From assembly GCA_013698385.1 (NCBI GenBank), contig JACCVB010000359.1, forward strand, positions 1 to 7,935: DNA of 7,935 nt. The letters run 5' to 3'. The notes under the pieces are model-generated. The model was not told the DNA's origin. It saw only the letters and a list, made by a program, of their open reading frames with translations, and did not search any database. The number at the start of each line of letters is the position of its first letter. Positions within the stretch are counted from its first letter, which is position 1. The translations under genes and the position numbers were made by a program. The stretch comes from Chloroflexota bacterium (GTDB lineage: Bacteria > Chloroflexota > Limnocylindria > Limnocylindrales > CSP1-4). Positions 6,742-7,935 of this stretch are shown one piece after another.

Positions 6742-7178
6742 GTCGTTCGGGCGCGCTCCAGGCGCAGTCGAACTTGGCCGATGGACATCTCGTCGCCGTA
6801 GCCCATGGCGGCGACATCCTCGATCCGGCGCCCGTTGAGATACGTCCCGTTCGTGCTGCTCGTGTCCTCCACGTACCAGCTCCGGCCCCGAAAGGTCAGC
6901 ACGGCATGCTCGGAGGACGCGAACGGGTCCTCGACCACGATCGCGTTGTTGACATCGCGGCCGAGGGTCGTGATGGCGTCCAGGTCAAAGGACAGCCCGG
7001 TCGCGGGCTCGCCGCTGGGCGACTCAAGCACGATCAGCCGGCCGAGCGACGTGGTTGGTTCCCGGGCGGCCGCACGCAGGTCGCGCAGGAGCGACCGCAT
7101 CACGCGAGCAAGGACGAGGTAAAGCAGGGCGAGGAAGACCAGGCGCATGACCCACAGGAGCAGCAGGAAGCCGTCCAT
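6738..7178 (-). CDS. fhaB: Membrane-anchored FHA-domain protein (FhaB/FipA-like)
   Basis: This 146-residue protein has one N-terminal membrane helix (about 3-25) and a C-terminal FHA domain facing the cytoplasm. The phosphothreonine-binding residues are visible: GRD at 73-75, SSEH at 88-91 and SSTNGTYLNGR at 107-117. FHA domains bind phosphothreonine, so this protein probably brings a phosphorylated partner to the wall-synthesis machinery. Mycobacterial FhaB/FipA has the same size, layout and neighbours and is linked to division and wall regulation. The ATG at 7178 directly follows the previous stop (TGA 7181-7179) with no gap, and the 3' end overlaps rodA as ATGA. In actinobacteria a PP2C phosphatase gene (pstP) usually sits between this gene and rodA; it is absent here. 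Confidence 0.92.
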   Translation of the reverse strand: MDGFLLLLWVMRLVFLALLYLVLARVMRSLLRDLRAAAREPTTSLGRLIVLESPSGEPATGLSFDLDAITTLGRDVNNAIVVEDPFASSEHAVLTFRGRSWYVEDTSSTNGTYLNGRRIEDVAAMGYGDEMSIGQVRLRLERARTT

Positions 7179-7935
7179 TCAGCTGGCATCCCCCGCGGAC
7201 TCGATCACGATGGTGGTATCGCCGAGCTCGATCCGGTCTCCGACCCCGAGCACCAGTTCCTGGACCGCGAAACCGTTCACCCGTGAGCCGTTCGTGCTGC
7301 CGAGGTCGGTATAGACGAGCGTCCCGCGCCGACCGCTCAGTCGAGCGTGATGGCGCGACACGCGACCATCGACCAGGACGACGTCGTTGTCCGATCCGCG
7401 CCCCAGGGTCAGGCTGGACCCATCGAAGGCGCGCTCGAACGGAGCCCCGCCGGGGGGAACGATCCACAGCCGGGCCGTGAGCGCGGCGGCCCGAGGAACG
7501 GTGAAGACCATCGTCTCCGAGGGAGCGCCGGGCAGGTCCGGATCTCGATCACTCGACGCGAGCGCGGCGCCCGCATCCGCCACGGCTGCGCGACCAGGCA
7601 GGGGGTCGGCGAAGCGCGCGACGACCTGGACATCTGCCCGTTGCACCGCCGCGTCGGCGACGAGTTCCACCCGCGGCCGATCCACGAGCGTGAAGTTCCG
7701 TGCGCGCGCGAAGACGAGGGCGCCGTCCGCCAGGCTCGCGGCGAGCGACCCGGTCATGTCACCGAACGAGGCCAGGTCCTCCGGATTCAATCGAACGACG
7801 AACCGGTTCGGGACGAGCGTTCGATCGGCTCCGGCCAGACGTTCGGCCTCCATCGTGCGTTCGATCCGGCGCTGGATCTGAACGGGTTGCAGGCGCGCCC
7901 GAAACAGGCGCGCAGACGGTCGCTCGAAGAGTCGT
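7179..7935 (-). CDS. fhaA: DUF3662 + FHA domain protein (FhaA-like), 5' end off window
   Basis: The frame is open to the right edge, giving 251 visible residues. An ATG at 7853 looks like a start, but 27 in-frame codons before it encode RLFERPSARLFRARLQPVQI..., which resembles the conserved opening of DUF3662 proteins (FEGLFGRAFR...QPVEIARKL). The gene therefore starts beyond the window, probably by only about ten codons. The visible order is DUF3662 (about 1-125 here), a short linker and a C-terminal FHA domain with LGRGSDNDVVL, VSRHHARLSG and LGSTNGSRVNG, the conserved binding residues. There is no membrane helix, so it is probably cytoplasmic. In mycobacteria FhaA is a kinase-regulated adaptor that binds the phosphorylated pseudokinase domain of MviN and restrains wall synthesis. 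The same role is plausible here but inferred. Confidence 0.92.
   Translation of the reverse strand, partial: RLFERPSARLFRARLQPVQIQRRIERTMEAERLAGADRTLVPNRFVVRLNPEDLASFGDMTGSLAASLADGALVFARARNFTLVDRPRVELVADAAVQRADVQVVARFADPLPGRAAVADAGAALASSDRDPDLPGAPSETMVFTVPRAAALTARLWIVPPGGAPFERAFDGSSLTLGRGSDNDVVLVDGRVSRHHARLSGRRGTLVYTDLGSTNGSRVNGFAVQELVLGVGDRIELGDTTIVIESAGDAS

Noticed and set aside
5671..6801. Plus-strand open frame of 376 codons
   Set aside because: It is antisense to the SEDS gene. The product is dominated by Asp/Arg/Gln/Glu, the mirror of hydrophobic codons, with no recognisable motif.

Overview
The window is a GC-rich piece of bacterial chromosome (about two thirds G+C by eye). Every gene I can support is on the minus strand, so the biological order runs from the right edge to the left. 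I see no tRNA, rRNA, mobile element or CRISPR array. Gene content and order resemble the fhaA-fhaB-rodA-pbpA cluster of Actinomycetota and high-GC Chloroflexota. I favour a Chloroflexota lineage such as the Limnocylindria/Ellin6529 group, with Actinomycetota second. This is inference from protein style and synteny, not a computed placement.

Block 1 (7935 down to 3459) is a tightly coupled cell-wall and signalling operon. It starts with a DUF3662+FHA protein (FhaA-like, cut at its N-terminus by the window edge). Then come a membrane-anchored FHA protein (FhaB-like), a SEDS glycosyltransferase (RodA/FtsW), a class B transpeptidase (PbpA/PBP2-like) and an unrecognised 115-residue protein with two predicted membrane segments. 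The genes abut or overlap by 4 bases (ATGA or GTGA), so translational coupling is expected. The SEDS and class B PBP pair should polymerise and cross-link peptidoglycan. The FHA proteins should connect that machinery to Ser/Thr phosphorylation. No kinase or PP2C phosphatase gene lies inside the block.

Between the blocks is a 383-base non-coding gap (3076-3458). It holds several direct and inverted repeats, including two GGTGAATCAC copies 21 bases apart and mutually inverted CGTTCCAACG/CGTTGGAACG boxes. A possible -10 element for the next operon lies nearer moxR.

Block 2 (3075 down to 1) is the classic trio of MoxR AAA+ ATPase, DUF58 protein and polytopic membrane protein. The last gene runs off the left edge and is most likely the N-terminal half of a TgpA/DUF3488-type transglutaminase-like protein. 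It has no stop inside the window, so a scan for closed ORFs would miss it. The trio is widespread but poorly understood, and is thought to act in envelope or protein-complex maturation. Its position directly behind a SEDS/PBP operon is the most suggestive contextual point here.
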